Source: Tigheibacillus halophilus | GTDB taxonomy: Bacteria; Bacillota; Bacilli; Bacillales; Amphibacillaceae | NCBI RefSeq assembly: GCF_042683165.1 | Contig: NZ_JBHUIZ010000003.1 | Coordinates: 496,001-560,000 of the forward strand | Direction of reading: 5' to 3' | DNA length: 64,000 nucleotides | Translations under genes and position numbers: made by a program | Shown here: one piece after another, positions 33,481-43,011 of the stretch | Numbering within the stretch: the stretch's first letter is position 1 | How the letters are laid out: each line of letters starts with the position of its first letter | The notes under the pieces: model-generated | Seen by the model: the letters and a program-made list of their open reading frames with translations, nothing else | Databases searched by the model: none | What the model was told of the DNA's origin: nothing

Positions 33481-34533
33481 ATGAAAGGTTGGATGGGAAA
33501 ACTTAAAGTTTTTTCTCTGTTGGGCTTTCTGACGTTTGCCTTGGCGGGCTGCGGAAAAGAAAACTTGTCTGCATTGATGCCGAAGGGATACAGTGCCCAT
33601 ACTTCTATGAAGCTAATCATTCTGACAGCCGTTATCATGACTTTTGTATTTCTGGTGGTAATGGTTGTGTATGTAATTGTCCTGCTTCGTTTTCGAAAAA
33701 AGAAAGGTCAAGAAGATTACATACCTAAACAAGTGGAAGGACATGTTGGACTGGAAACAGTCTGGACAATCATTCCGATCATTTTGCTTTTGGTGATCGC
33801 TATCCCGACGACTATCGCGACTTTTGATCTCGCCGACGATGCTGATGCCAGCAAGCAAATTAATGTCGATGTCACAGGGAACCAATTCTGGTGGCATTTC
33901 AATTATACGGGGGATAAGGTGCAAACGAGTCAGGACTTGTATATCCCTACTGGTAAAACCGTATATTTGCATTTGAAATCTTCTGATGTCATCCATTCAT
34001 TCTGGGTGCCAGCGCTTGCGGGTAAAATAGACGCTAACACGGAAAACACGAATACAATGAAATTACAAGCGGATGAAGAAGGCGTTTATTGGGGCAAATG
34101 CGCAGAGTTTTGTGGAGATAGTCACTCCTTGATGGATTTCAAGGTTATTGCTGTAAGTCCTGATAAATATGACAAATGGATAAAAGATATGAAAAACTTT
34201 AAACCTGATCAAAAGCCGGAAACTGCTGCTGCTCAGGAAGGTAAGGATCTTTTCAAAGACAAGAACTGCATGGGCTGTCATGCGATAGGTTCATCACCGA
34301 TTCAAACAGCTCCGAACTTGACGGATTTCGGTAACCGTACAAAACTTGCGGGTGTAAAAGAACCGACAAAAGAAAACATCATGAAATGGATTCAAGATCC
34401 TGAATCCATGAAGCCGGGGAATAAAATGACTGGAAAATATCCGTCGGTTTCAAAAGACGAAGCTGAAAAACTTGCTGAATATCTGATGCAGCTTAAACCA
34501 TCTGATGTTACACCGAAAAGCGTCAGTAAGTAA
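33481..34533 (+). CDS. ctaC: Cytochrome caa3 oxidase subunit II with fused cytochrome c
   Basis: A 350-residue subunit II of the caa3 terminal oxidase. A lipoprotein signal (LAGC, Cys 24) and two membrane helices precede a cupredoxin domain with the CuA ligands (VIHSFWVP, then CAEFCGDSHSLM), followed by a cytochrome c domain with haem attachment CMGCH near residue 265 and Met axial ligand in KMTG. It takes electrons from cytochrome c and passes them to subunit I. Confidence 0.96.
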   Translation: MKGWMGKLKVFSLLGFLTFALAGCGKENLSALMPKGYSAHTSMKLIILTAVIMTFVFLVVMVVYVIVLLRFRKKKGQEDYIPKQVEGHVGLETVWTIIPIILLLVIAIPTTIATFDLADDADASKQINVDVTGNQFWWHFNYTGDKVQTSQDLYIPTGKTVYLHLKSSDVIHSFWVPALAGKIDANTENTNTMKLQADEEGVYWGKCAEFCGDSHSLMDFKVIAVSPDKYDKWIKDMKNFKPDQKPETAAAQEGKDLFKDKNCMGCHAIGSSPIQTAPNLTDFGNRTKLAGVKEPTKENIMKWIQDPESMKPGNKMTGKYPSVSKDEAEKLAEYLMQLKPSDVTPKSVSK

Positions 34534-34580
34534 GTTGTTTGAATGAATGGGATGAAAGAAATAAAAGGGAGGTTAAACCT

Positions 34581-36434
34581 GTGAGTGAAGCAGCTATGCA
34601 AAAAAAGGGTGTTGGATCGGTTATCTGGGAATATCTGACTACCATCGACCACAAGAAAATTGCTCATCTGTACCTGTTGGGTGGCGGTTTGTTTTTCATT
34701 CTTGGCGGTCTTGAAGCAATGGTTATCCGTATCCAGCTGATGAAACCCGAAAATGATTTTGTTAGTGCAGGTTTATATAATGAAGTAATTACCATGCATG
34801 GTACTACCATGATATTTTTAGCAGCAATGCCGTTGCTGTTGGGTTTGATGAATGCCGCGATGCCATTGCAAATCGGAGCCCGCGATGTCGCGTTCCCATT
34901 CTTGAACTCGCTCGGTTTTTGGCTGTTCATGTTTGGCGGAATTCTACTTAACTGTAGTTGGTTCATGGGTGGTGCGCCAGATGCAGGATGGACTGCATAT
35001 GCACCACTGTCCACAACTTCGCCGGGACATGGCGTCGACTTTTATATCGCCGGTTTACAGATTGCAGGGGCAGGGACTTTAATCGGCGGTATCAACTTTT
35101 TGGTGACAATCATCAATATGCGTGCACCAGGTATGACATACATGCGGATGCCTTTGTTCACATGGACAACGTTCATCACAAGCATCTTAATCTTGTTTGC
35201 TTTCCCAGCATTGACTGTCGGCTTATTTCTGCTGATGTTTGAACGCATGTTTGGGGCAGCATTCTTTGATGTTTCTCTAGGTGGTAATGCGATTATTTGG
35301 CAACACCTTTTCTGGATATTCGGGCACCCAGAAGTTTATATCCTGATTTTACCTTGTTTTGGTATCTTCAGTGATGTATTCTCTACATTTTCGAAAAAAC
35401 GCCTGTTTGGATATACTGCCATGGTTTTTGCAACCATTGTCATTGCTTTTCTTGGTTTCATGGTTTGGGCTCACCATATGTTCACAGTTGGGCTGGGTCC
35501 TGTTGCAAACACCATCTTCTCTATTGCAACAATGGCGATTGCAGTGCCTACAGGTATTAAAATATTCAACTGGCTTGCAACATTATGGGGCGGAACGATC
35601 ACAATCAATTCCGCAATGCTTTGGAGTCTCGCGTTCATTCCATCATTTACAATCGGTGGGATGACAGGTGTCATGGTTGCGACAGTCGCTGCCGACTACC
35701 AGTATCATGACACATATTTCGTTATCGCTCACTTCCACTATGTTATTGTAGGTGGTACTGTGTTCGGTATATTTGCGGGTCTGCACTACTGGTGGCCGAA
35801 AATGTTTGGCCGGATATTAAACGAGGCGCTAGGTAAATGGGCGTTCTGGTTATTCTTTATCGGATTCCACCTGACATTCTTTATCCAGCATTTCCTTGGA
35901 TTGATGGGTATGCCACGTCGTTACTGGGTATTCTTGAAAGACCAAGGACTTGATACAGGGAATCTGATAAGCTCTGTAGGTGCATTTTTCATGGCTGCTG
36001 GTGTGATCATCTTCTTTATCAATATCATTTACACAGCGGCGAAAGGCGAAAAGACACCTGGAGATCCGTACGACGGAAGAACATTGGAATGGTCTATTCC
36101 ATCACCGCCGGCACATTACAACTTTAAACAGTTGCCTTTAGTTCGGGGACTTGATCCTTTGTGGATTGAGAAAATGGAAGGTAATGGCAAGATGACTCCG
36201 GCGGAACCACTTGGTGATATCCATATGCCGAATAATTCTTTCATTCCATTTGTAATGTCATTAGGATTCTTCATTGCTGGTTTCGGTTTTATCTACCACA
36301 ATGATACTGTTCTGGGAACGATTGCTATGTTCGGTGGTATGGCTATCGGTTTGCTGGCGATGCTGACAAGATCTCTGAAGGATGACCTTGGGCATCACAT
36401 CAAAAAAGAAGAACTGGAAAAGGAGGCTGAATAA
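34581..36434 (+). CDS. ctaD: Cytochrome caa3 oxidase subunit I
   Basis: A 617-residue haem-copper oxidase subunit I with at least twelve helices. Ligands are visible: low-spin haem His in MHGTTMIF, the CuB His-Tyr region WIFGHPEVY, HH in VWAHHMFT, and the haem pair HFHYVIVGG. The frame starts at 34539, but GTG 34581 has GGGAGG 8 bases upstream and gives the family N-terminus (SEAAMQKKG). ctaE begins one base after its stop. Proton pumping and oxygen reduction take place here. Confidence 0.96.
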   Translation: MSEAAMQKKGVGSVIWEYLTTIDHKKIAHLYLLGGGLFFILGGLEAMVIRIQLMKPENDFVSAGLYNEVITMHGTTMIFLAAMPLLLGLMNAAMPLQIGARDVAFPFLNSLGFWLFMFGGILLNCSWFMGGAPDAGWTAYAPLSTTSPGHGVDFYIAGLQIAGAGTLIGGINFLVTIINMRAPGMTYMRMPLFTWTTFITSILILFAFPALTVGLFLLMFERMFGAAFFDVSLGGNAIIWQHLFWIFGHPEVYILILPCFGIFSDVFSTFSKKRLFGYTAMVFATIVIAFLGFMVWAHHMFTVGLGPVANTIFSIATMAIAVPTGIKIFNWLATLWGGTITINSAMLWSLAFIPSFTIGGMTGVMVATVAADYQYHDTYFVIAHFHYVIVGGTVFGIFAGLHYWWPKMFGRILNEALGKWAFWLFFIGFHLTFFIQHFLGLMGMPRRYWVFLKDQGLDTGNLISSVGAFFMAAGVIIFFINIIYTAAKGEKTPGDPYDGRTLEWSIPSPPAHYNFKQLPLVRGLDPLWIEKMEGNGKMTPAEPLGDIHMPNNSFIPFVMSLGFFIAGFGFIYHNDTVLGTIAMFGGMAIGLLAMLTRSLKDDLGHHIKKEELEKEAE

Positions 36435-36435
36435 T

Positions 36436-37059
36436 ATGAGTCACGATGAAGTATTACATCCCGAAACTTTTCCGGAATCACCTGAAAAAGCCACCATGGA
36501 AGGAAAAAATAAATTTCTTGGTTTCTGGTTCTTTCTAGGCGGTGAGACAGTCCTTTTTGCCAGTTTGTTTGGAACATACCTCTCTTTGCGACATTCAACG
36601 GCAGACGGTCCTTCCGCTCATGAAATGTTTGGGCTGGATCTGGTTTTCATAATGACAGTACTGCTGTTGACGAGTTCTTTGACAAGTGTTTATGCCATGT
36701 ATCATATGAGAAATAATGAATTCAAGAAAATGATGCTTTGGCTTGGTATTACAGGGTTACTTGGACTGGGTTTCCTCTCTTTGGAAATTTATGAGTTTAC
36801 GCATTACATTACGGAATATGGTTTCACTTTCCGTTCATCAGCTTTTGGATCTGCATTTTATACATTGGTTGGTTTTCACGGCGGGCACGTGACATTCGGA
36901 ATCCTTTGGCTTGCTGCTCTAATGGTACGCAATGCTAAAAGAGGACTGAACTTATATAATGCACCGAAATTCAATACATTCAGCTTGTATTGGCATTTCA
37001 TTGATGTCGTTTGGGTATTTGTATTTACCGTTGTTTATCTCATGGGAAAGGTGGGTTAA
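36436..37059 (+). CDS. ctaE: Cytochrome caa3 oxidase subunit III
   Basis: A 207-residue, five-helix subunit III, identical in length to B. subtilis CtaE. Conserved parts are NKFLGFWFFLGGETVLFASL and GFHGGHVTFG, with WHFIDVVWVFVF at the end. ATG 36436 uses the AGGAGG inside the end of ctaD; the frame runs further upstream without a site. Confidence 0.95.
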   Translation: MSHDEVLHPETFPESPEKATMEGKNKFLGFWFFLGGETVLFASLFGTYLSLRHSTADGPSAHEMFGLDLVFIMTVLLLTSSLTSVYAMYHMRNNEFKKMMLWLGITGLLGLGFLSLEIYEFTHYITEYGFTFRSSAFGSAFYTLVGFHGGHVTFGILWLAALMVRNAKRGLNLYNAPKFNTFSLYWHFIDVVWVFVFTVVYLMGKVG

Positions 37060-37062
37060 TCA

Positions 37063-37386
37063 ATGACTGATAACACTAATACCAACAAAGTCTCAGAGTA
37101 CCAGAAGCTTAAGAACAAAGAAGAAATGAAAAGACATTTGATTTCATTTGCAATGATGATTGCTGCGACGCTTATCGCTTTTGCAATCGTCGCAACGGAC
37201 ATCATGAGCAAAATGTATGCTGTGCCAGTTCTGATTTTGCTTGCGGTCATTCAAGTCGGTTTTCAATTCTATTACTTCATGCATCTGAAAGAAAAAGGGC
37301 ATGATATGCCATCCCTTATGATATATGGTGGTATTTGGGTAGCATTTATGACTGTTTTGACTTTAGGCGCTATCACTTGGTGGTAA
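37063..37386 (+). CDS. ctaF: Cytochrome caa3 oxidase subunit IV
   Basis: A 107-residue protein with a charged N-terminal region and three helices; QFYYFMHLKEKGH is the typical end of the second helix in the bacterial subunit IV (COX4_pro) family. It starts 3 bases after ctaE and a strong terminator follows, closing the ctaBCDEF unit. Confidence 0.93.
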   Translation: MTDNTNTNKVSEYQKLKNKEEMKRHLISFAMMIAATLIAFAIVATDIMSKMYAVPVLILLAVIQVGFQFYYFMHLKEKGHDMPSLMIYGGIWVAFMTVLTLGAITWW

Positions 37387-37448
37387 GCAGGCAATTGCAT
37401 AATTCACACAGAGCATATCAATTTGCTTTTCGTTATTGCAAAATTGTC

Positions 37449-37478
37449 AAGACCGGGGAGAATTCCCCGGTCTTTTCT
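37449..37478 (+). terminator. Terminator after ctaF
   Basis: AAGACCGGGGA pairs with TCCCCGGTCTT around GAAT, then TTTCTAT. A smaller dyad, CACATCC-ACA-GGATGTG, follows at 37488-37504, before ctaG. Confidence 0.88.
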
Positions 37479-37569
37479 ATATTTTGTCACATCCACAGGA
37501 TGTGTGAGTGATTTAAATGTTGTATAATAAAGGCAGTGTGAAGATTTTTTTAATATGGAGATGAACAAA

Positions 37570-38493
37570 ATGTCTAATATGTGGCTGGAACTGCAAATTT
37601 TCGGTTTTCGCGCTTTATGGAGTCCATACTTCTTCGTATATATCATTGCTTTAGCAGCAGTGTACTATATCGTGACCGGTCCGCTGCGCAGTAAATTTGG
37701 AAAAGAAAATGAAGCCCCTTCAGGTAAACAGCAGGCCGCTTTCTATACGGGTATGTTCTTGCTGTATATGGTTAAAGGATCTCCGGTGGATCTTCTCTCG
37801 CATATCATGCTGACTTTCCACATGATACAGATGGCCATTTTCTATTTGGTATTTCCAATCTTGATGATTTATGGGCTTCCGGTCTGGTTATGGAAGAAAA
37901 TAATTTACAGACCTTTTATTTACCCTTTTGTCAAATTCATGACTAAACCGCTGATTTCGTTACTGGTGTTTAATACATTATTTTCTCTGTATCACCTGCC
38001 AGCTGTCTTCGATTTCAGCAAGACCTCCCAAGCAGCTCATACTAGCATCGGGCTGATTCTGCTTGTCGCGGCCTTTATTATGTGGTTCCCGGTTACTACT
38101 CCTATTAAGGAATTCAACCGGTTGAGTCCATTGCTGAAAATATTCTATATTTTTGCTAATGGTGTTTTGATCACACCTGCTTGTGTATTAATCATTTTTG
38201 CGTCCAACCCTTTGTTTGATGCGTACAGTGCTTCCGGTGCATGGCTGCAATCGATGAGTCTTTGCGTCCCTGGCAATGTACTAGATGGAATTTCAATGCA
38301 AATCTCAGGTCCTGAAATGTTTTCTCCAATGGGAGTAATGGAGGATCAGCAGCTAGGTGGCATCATTATGAAAATAATGCAGGAGGGGACATATCTTGTA
38401 ATTCTGGCTAAGGTTTTCTTCCAATGGTTCAACAGAGAAAGCTTGAAAGTGGATCCCCTACCCGAGAACCAGCAGGTTACTACGACACATTGA
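37570..38493 (+). CDS. ctaG: CtaG, cytochrome caa3 oxidase assembly factor
   Basis: A 307-residue polytopic membrane protein of the caa3_CtaG family (DUF1404), required for forming the CuB site of caa3 oxidase. Features include HIMLTFHMIQM near residue 85, the Met/His-rich kind of segment expected for copper handling, and QQLGGIIMKIMQEG near the end. ATG 37570 lies 9 bases after GGAG. It has a terminator between it and ctaF, so it may be transcribed separately. Confidence 0.92.
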   Translation: MSNMWLELQIFGFRALWSPYFFVYIIALAAVYYIVTGPLRSKFGKENEAPSGKQQAAFYTGMFLLYMVKGSPVDLLSHIMLTFHMIQMAIFYLVFPILMIYGLPVWLWKKIIYRPFIYPFVKFMTKPLISLLVFNTLFSLYHLPAVFDFSKTSQAAHTSIGLILLVAAFIMWFPVTTPIKEFNRLSPLLKIFYIFANGVLITPACVLIIFASNPLFDAYSASGAWLQSMSLCVPGNVLDGISMQISGPEMFSPMGVMEDQQLGGIIMKIMQEGTYLVILAKVFFQWFNRESLKVDPLPENQQVTTTH

Positions 38494-38569
38494 GCGATAT
38501 TTGCTCAGTTTCTCGAATGAAAGAAATGCCAGATATATCTAATAGTATAGAGAGAGGTTGAATGGAGTT

Positions 38570-39025
38570 ATGCCTATTTTGCCGACGATAAGCACATTTT
38601 TCATCATTTTAAGCGCTGTTTTGATGGCGATTGGCTGGTATTTAATCGTGCATGATAAAAGAAAAGCGCACAAAAGAGTGATGATTTCGGCAGCGGTGAG
38701 TGCATTATTGTTTTTCATCATTTACATGTCCAGAACCATTTTTATTGGGAATACGAGTTTTGGAGGACCTGATGAATTAAAAATCTATTACACCGTATTC
38801 TTGATTTTTCATATCTTTTTAGCAACAATGGGTGCGATTTTTGGCGTGGTGACATTGACGCTTGCATTTAAACGGAAAATTGCCATTCATCGAAAAATCG
38901 GTCCGGTTACAAGTATTGTATGGTTTTTTACTGCTATCACAGGGGTGATGGTTTATCTGCTGTTGTATGTGTTTTACAGAGGCGGCGATACCACGAGCAT
39001 GATCAAAGCGATACTGGGAACGTGA
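38570..39025 (+). CDS. DUF420 membrane protein (CtaM/YozB-like)
   Basis: A 151-residue protein with four helices. His residues lie in IVHDKRKAHK, IFHIFLAT and AIHRKIG. It belongs to DUF420, which includes CtaM of S. aureus (needed for haem A-containing oxidase maturation) and B. subtilis YozB. Its place right after ctaG fits a role in caa3 assembly. The start is uncertain: a TTG at 38558 is in frame 12 bases upstream and AGAGAGG lies at about 38550, leaving poor spacing for either. Confidence 0.8.
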   Translation: MPILPTISTFFIILSAVLMAIGWYLIVHDKRKAHKRVMISAAVSALLFFIIYMSRTIFIGNTSFGGPDELKIYYTVFLIFHIFLATMGAIFGVVTLTLAFKRKIAIHRKIGPVTSIVWFFTAITGVMVYLLLYVFYRGGDTTSMIKAILGT

Positions 39026-39041
39026 TGTGGTTGTAAAAAAT

Positions 39042-39079
39042 GGGCTGACTGAAAGTGACTTTCGGACAGCCTGTTTTTT
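39042..39079 (+). terminator. Terminator after the DUF420 gene
   Basis: GGGCTGACTGAAAG pairs with CTTTCGGACAGCCT with one mismatch and a wobble, then a T-run of seven. Confidence 0.7.
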
Positions 39080-39429
39080 TATTTTATAATTTATTAGATA
39101 ATGTTCCAGCTTCTTGGCTGAGATGCCAATAAGGAGTGGCAGTCCAGTATGTAACCGAAAACCATGGCTAAAGTCACGTCATTTTCGGCGGGTTCTTTAG
39201 ATTGCTACTAAGCAGCACAGGCATTATAACCAGCAGGTTTTCCATCATCTGATTCCTGACAAAAACTGAATTATGATATGGTCTGAGGATAATAATGAAG
39301 TGGAAAAGCGGCAGCAAGTCGGTGATGCAAAATTCCATAAAAAAAGACTGGCCCTTCAGCATTGCCCTTGTGAACGAAAATGTCCGAAATGGGGCCGCCT
39401 TTTTTGAGACAGTCTTTATAATATTGATT
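39080..39429. other. Intergenic region between the DUF420 gene and the YugN-like gene
   Basis: About 350 bases between convergent genes. I see no supported gene, tRNA or clear terminator for the minus-strand gene; the only open frame (39174-39362, minus) lacks a ribosome site. Confidence 0.4.
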
Positions 39430-39798
39430 TTATTTGTTCTTGAATTGCATTAAATCCTCATGCACTTTTGCAACCAGGTTTTTTGCACGTTCGACAAGGT
39501 TTTCTGGGAAATTTTCATCTTCACCGTATTCGACTCCGTGTGGATAATAATGTTTTCCCAACAGGGGTGGCATCAATTTGATAACAGCAGTTTTACGGTC
39601 CACATCGCCTTCTACTGCACGGCCTTGAATACGAACATAATATGTAATGTTTTTCTCTTGAGAACCAATTTTGTAGTCATAAGTAACTCGTTCATAATCC
39701 CATTGACCTGCACGGATGAATGCATGTTGTCCCATGATGTGGTCCAATGGTTTGATATCCATGACAATTTCTTCCATATTGATGTTTTCCAATTTCAT
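39430..39798 (-). CDS. YugN-like family protein (YlbA position)
   Basis: A 122-residue soluble protein with DYKIGSQEKNITYYVRIQG and LGKHYYPHGVEYGE, matching the YugN-like family (PF08868 as I recall). It lies between ctaG and ylbC, where B. subtilis has ylbA (120 residues), so it may be that ortholog. ATG 39798 has GAGGTG upstream. The function is unknown. Confidence 0.7.
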   Translation of the reverse strand: MKLENINMEEIVMDIKPLDHIMGQHAFIRAGQWDYERVTYDYKIGSQEKNITYYVRIQGRAVEGDVDRKTAVIKLMPPLLGKHYYPHGVEYGEDENFPENLVERAKNLVAKVHEDLMQFKNK

Positions 39799-40013
39799 TA
39801 TATACACCTCACATATTTTTCCTCGCTAGCACTATCATAGTACGAATTACAGCAAGTTGCAATCATTTATCCCTACGTGACATCGTCTATTGCAGTGTTT
39901 TGATATAATAAATAGGGTAATGAAATATAAACCAGTTGAAAACTATTTCATTGAATAGATTTGATTGGAAGGACATATATTGAATTAGTAATACAATATA
40001 GAGGTGATATAGT

Positions 40014-41084
40014 ATGCGATGGATAAAGTCTATATTGGTAGTGCTTTTGCTGGCATTTGCTATCTTCTATTTTCTTGGAAAACACGAGATGAGCCCAAAG
40101 GAAGCTGTGGAAAACATCAGCCATCTATTTGTCGAAAAGAAAACTGAAATCAAACAAAAGCAGCTGCCTGAAAAAAAACTGCTGAACAGCAGGTATACTG
40201 GTGATTTGTACCATTGGATTGGAAAGAAACCGAAAGAATTGCAGAAAAAGTTCGGAGCTCCCGCCCGCAAAGATGTAAGTGCGTACGGTTATACATGGTG
40301 GGTGTATACTGATCGGAAACAGCAATATATCCAGTTTGGAGTGGAGGATGACAAAATCACATCGGCTTTTGCGCTTGGCAAAGGGATTTCAGCCGAACCG
40401 GTTGAAATAGGAGAATCATATAAAAAAGCGAAGGATTCTTTGTCTTTTACCAACGAAGTGACATATGAAAAGGGCATTTCTTCGTATCAATTCTTGTTAA
40501 GCAAAGAAGATATGAAGGCTCGCCCGCTCGTCAAATTGTCCGATAATATTTATATGCAATGTTATTTTGATACATTTACTGATAAGCTATCCGCTGTCAG
40601 AGTGATTGATGGGGATACTTTGCTCAAGCAACGCCCGTATGAGTTGAAATACAGAGGCAGGTTGCCAAAGTCCGAAGAACTGACTGATCAAGAATGGAAA
40701 AACGTTGAAAAAGGTATGGAAAAACAAATTTTTGACATGTCCAATGTCCTTCGGGCATATTATGGGAAACCATCCTTGAAATGGGATGAAAAAGTGCATG
40801 ATGTCGCATTTTTGCATAGTAAGGATATGGCGGAAAATCATTATTTTTCTCACTATGGACAGGACGGGACAGGACTAAAAGAAAGATTGGCCGCAAAAAA
40901 AGTATACTATTTTGCGGCAGGGGAAAATATTGCAGCACAGTATCCTGATGCGCCTGCAGCCATGCAAGGTTGGCTAAACAGCAAGGGGCACAGAGAGGCG
41001 TTGCTTAATAAAGATTATACGAATCTTGGCGTTGGTGTGTACAAGTTTTACTATACTCAGAACTTTTTAGCAAAACCGATGTAA
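40014..41084 (+). CDS. ylbC: YlbC, CAP-domain protein with membrane anchor
   Basis: A 356-residue protein with an N-terminal membrane anchor (residues 5-22), a CAP-associated N domain (about 55-200, HWIGKKPKELQKKFGAP) and a C-terminal CAP/SCP domain (about 235-345) showing HSKDMAENHYFSH, GENIA and GWLNSKGHREALL. B. subtilis YlbC is 346 residues. Such proteins act outside the membrane; the role here is unknown. AGAGGTGAT precedes ATG. ylbB, which precedes ylbC in B. subtilis, is absent. Confidence 0.9.
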   Translation: MRWIKSILVVLLLAFAIFYFLGKHEMSPKEAVENISHLFVEKKTEIKQKQLPEKKLLNSRYTGDLYHWIGKKPKELQKKFGAPARKDVSAYGYTWWVYTDRKQQYIQFGVEDDKITSAFALGKGISAEPVEIGESYKKAKDSLSFTNEVTYEKGISSYQFLLSKEDMKARPLVKLSDNIYMQCYFDTFTDKLSAVRVIDGDTLLKQRPYELKYRGRLPKSEELTDQEWKNVEKGMEKQIFDMSNVLRAYYGKPSLKWDEKVHDVAFLHSKDMAENHYFSHYGQDGTGLKERLAAKKVYYFAAGENIAAQYPDAPAAMQGWLNSKGHREALLNKDYTNLGVGVYKFYYTQNFLAKPM

Positions 41085-41196
41085 AAAGGGTAACACTTCC
41101 CCCGGGGCATTTGACACTGTTTTTTGGTTTTCTGCATAATATGTAGTGAAAATAAGCAATAGAGCGGAAAGCGCTTTGTCAATTGGGGTGAGAAGT

Positions 41197-41598
41197 TTGA
41201 ATGAGGAGAAACTGCATCCAACTATTCGTGAGTTCAAGCAATTTGTCAATCAACATCCGAAACTGCTGAGAGAGATACGGAAAAATGGCCGCTCTTGGCA
41301 GGAGTATTATGAAAAATGGGTGCTGCTTGGAGAGGAAGATCCCTTTTGGACATCGTTCCAAGGAGATGCAGATCCGAAAAAAGACAATACAGGCGGAAAA
41401 CACAATGATAAGGATAAAAAGACGGAAATTTTTTCGAAGATGTGGGAAATGACCGAGAATCTGGATATGGATAAAGTGCAAAAACAAGTACATCAGCTTA
41501 ACGGTGCCATTTCATCCTTGCAGGATTTGCTTGGTCAATTCCAAACCAAAGGAAATAAGCCTTCTTCTGGTCAACAATTTGGTACGTTTAAGGATTGA
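41197..41598 (+). CDS. ylbD: YlbD, putative spore coat protein
   Basis: A 133-residue hydrophilic protein (B. subtilis 132) with HPTIREFKQFVNQHPKL and the segment WQEYYEKWVLLGEEDPFW, typical of YlbD, a putative coat protein. The frame begins at 41146, but TTG 41197 has GGGGTGAG 6 bases upstream and gives the family length. It overlaps ylbE by one base (TGATG), so the two are translationally coupled. Confidence 0.88.
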   Translation: MNEEKLHPTIREFKQFVNQHPKLLREIRKNGRSWQEYYEKWVLLGEEDPFWTSFQGDADPKKDNTGGKHNDKDKKTEIFSKMWEMTENLDMDKVQKQVHQLNGAISSLQDLLGQFQTKGNKPSSGQQFGTFKD

Positions 41599-41837
41599 TG
41601 AAAATGGATCAACAGTTATTTACTTCGATAAAAAGCCAGCCTGAATACAGACAGTTTTTGCGCATGAATCCAGTATGGTACCGATACTTGTCTAGGGACC
41701 CTGCCAGTTTCAGCACCTTTAAAAAAGAATCGGCATTGTTTCACGGCAAAACAGTAGGGCAGCGGATTGAACGGCTGCAGGATACTGTGAATCTTGCGAA
41801 TATGTTGTTACAGTTCACCCGGGAAATGCAGGATTAG
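41598..41837 (+). CDS. ylbE: YlbE-like protein
   Basis: A 79-residue protein, the same length as B. subtilis YlbE, with FLRMNPVWYRYLSRDP, the conserved family motif. The function is unknown, though the pairing with ylbD suggests a sporulation role. Two nearby ATG codons (41598, 41604) are possible; AAGGA lies at 41588. Confidence 0.85.
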   Translation: MKMDQQLFTSIKSQPEYRQFLRMNPVWYRYLSRDPASFSTFKKESALFHGKTVGQRIERLQDTVNLANMLLQFTREMQD

Positions 41838-41865
41838 TTTCATAATGCAACCGGGTGATTTTTTT
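41812..41865 (+). terminator. Probable terminator after ylbE
   Basis: TTCACCCGG inside the last ylbE codons pairs with CCGGGTGA at about 41851-41858, then seven T residues. The loop is long (about 27 bases). Confidence 0.5.
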
Positions 41866-42056
41866 GTCGCCAGTGAAAACGAAGATTGAAATTGATAGTT
41901 CCCGTGAAAATGTTTCATTGCCATGCATTGTATACAGTATGTCGTATTATTCCGCTTTCAATTTATTTTGCAGCAGGATGACTTGGAAGATTGTTTAGCT
42001 TTTTTTATTTCCACTCGCGTGTAAACATGATAGTATGGAGATGGAGGTGAATGGAG

Positions 42057-42488
42057 ATGTTTGCTACGCTGGAATTTGTAGATTTGCTTGATCATGCAGA
42101 ACAATTCGGGGCAATGATTCAGGAGTCTGATGTGATGGCCGCATACAAAAAAGCAAAGCATGAACTGGATAATGATCAACAAGCACAATCGCTTATAAAA
42201 GCATTTAATCATATAAAAGAAGAATACGAAGAAGTACAACGATTTGGCCGTTATCATCCTGATTATAACGAAATCATGAAAGCAGTCCGAACCAATAAGA
42301 GAGAAATGGATATGAATGATAAGGTTGCCGCATACAAGGTAGCGGAAAGGAATGTGCAAAATTTGCTTGATGAAGTAAGCGAGTACATCGCTTTGAGCAT
42401 CAGCGACCAAATCAAAGTGCCGAAAGATGGAGCAGCGCTGACCGACGGCTGTGGCGGTGGTGGGAGTTGCGGATGTAAGGCATCCTGA
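42057..42488 (+). CDS. ylbF: YlbF (RicF), RNA maturation and development regulator
   Basis: A 143-residue protein of the YlbF/YmcA family. The helical part contains FNHIKEEYEEVQRFGRYHPDY, and the C-terminus ends in a Gly-rich Cys cluster (DGCGGGGSCGCK) that in B. subtilis carries an Fe-S cluster with YmcA (RicA) and YaaT (RicT). The Y-complex modulates RNase Y and affects competence, biofilm and sporulation. ATG 42057 lies 7 bases after GGAGGTG; an in-frame ATG at 42051 is too close to it. Confidence 0.92.
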   Translation: MFATLEFVDLLDHAEQFGAMIQESDVMAAYKKAKHELDNDQQAQSLIKAFNHIKEEYEEVQRFGRYHPDYNEIMKAVRTNKREMDMNDKVAAYKVAERNVQNLLDEVSEYIALSISDQIKVPKDGAALTDGCGGGGSCGCKAS

Positions 42489-42534
42489 TAGGACAGACGT
42501 TGGGTCGCCATAATTCATATAAGTGAGGAATATC

Positions 42535-42810
42535 ATGAGAAAAGATCGTCTGGGAATGATTGTTTGGTTTCATCATATGAAAAATTTGAAACAGCTTAAA
42601 AAATACGGGAACCTGATCTACGCTTCCAAACGTATGAAGTATGCAGTCATCTATGTCGACCGGGAAGATAAAGCTGAAATCGAGAATAAAGTGCTCCGCT
42701 ATTCATTTGTTTCTAATGTGGAGTGGTCTCATAAGCCGTTTGTCAACACAACATATGAAAATGCGAAGCCTGATAAAGCGAAACAATATGACTATAAGAT
42801 GGGTATATAG
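42535..42810 (+). CDS. ylbG: YlbG, UPF0298 family protein
   Basis: A 91-residue protein (B. subtilis 90) with GMIVWFHHMKNLKQLKKYG near the start and AVIYVDREDKAE, the conserved core. UPF0298 has no known function. AGTGAGGA precedes ATG 42535. It lies 46 bases after ylbF and is followed by a terminator. Confidence 0.9.
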   Translation: MRKDRLGMIVWFHHMKNLKQLKKYGNLIYASKRMKYAVIYVDREDKAEIENKVLRYSFVSNVEWSHKPFVNTTYENAKPDKAKQYDYKMGI

Positions 42811-42929
42811 TTCATTCCAAGTAAGGTTTCACAATACTTAAAATGCGAATCCACGTTGTCTATGTTCCCGTTAAAGACCGGGAGTCCAACAACAGATTGA
42901 CAATGTTTATACGTATAGACATGAAAAAA

Positions 42930-42965
42930 ACCTGCAGAAATGATTCTGCAGGTCTCTTTGTTTTC
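42930..42965 (+). terminator. Terminator after ylbG
   Basis: ACCTGCAGAA (42930-42939) pairs with TTCTGCAGGT (42944-42953) around ATGA, then CTCTTTGTTTT. Confidence 0.75.
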
Positions 42966-42979
42966 GAGAAAACAAAGAG
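42954..42979. repeat. 12-bp perfect inverted repeat overlapping the terminator tail
   Basis: CTCTTTGTTTTC and GAAAACAAAGAG are separated by only GA. The left arm is the T-rich tail of the ylbG terminator, so the two hairpins are mutually arranged back to back. Confidence 0.7.
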
Positions 42980-43011
42980 GCAAAGGGAGAGGAGAAACCG
43001 GAGGAGAACTT

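Noticed and set aside
39174..39362. 62-codon minus-strand frame between the DUF420 and YugN-like genes
   Set aside because: No ribosome site, no family resemblance, and it sits in the convergent spacer.
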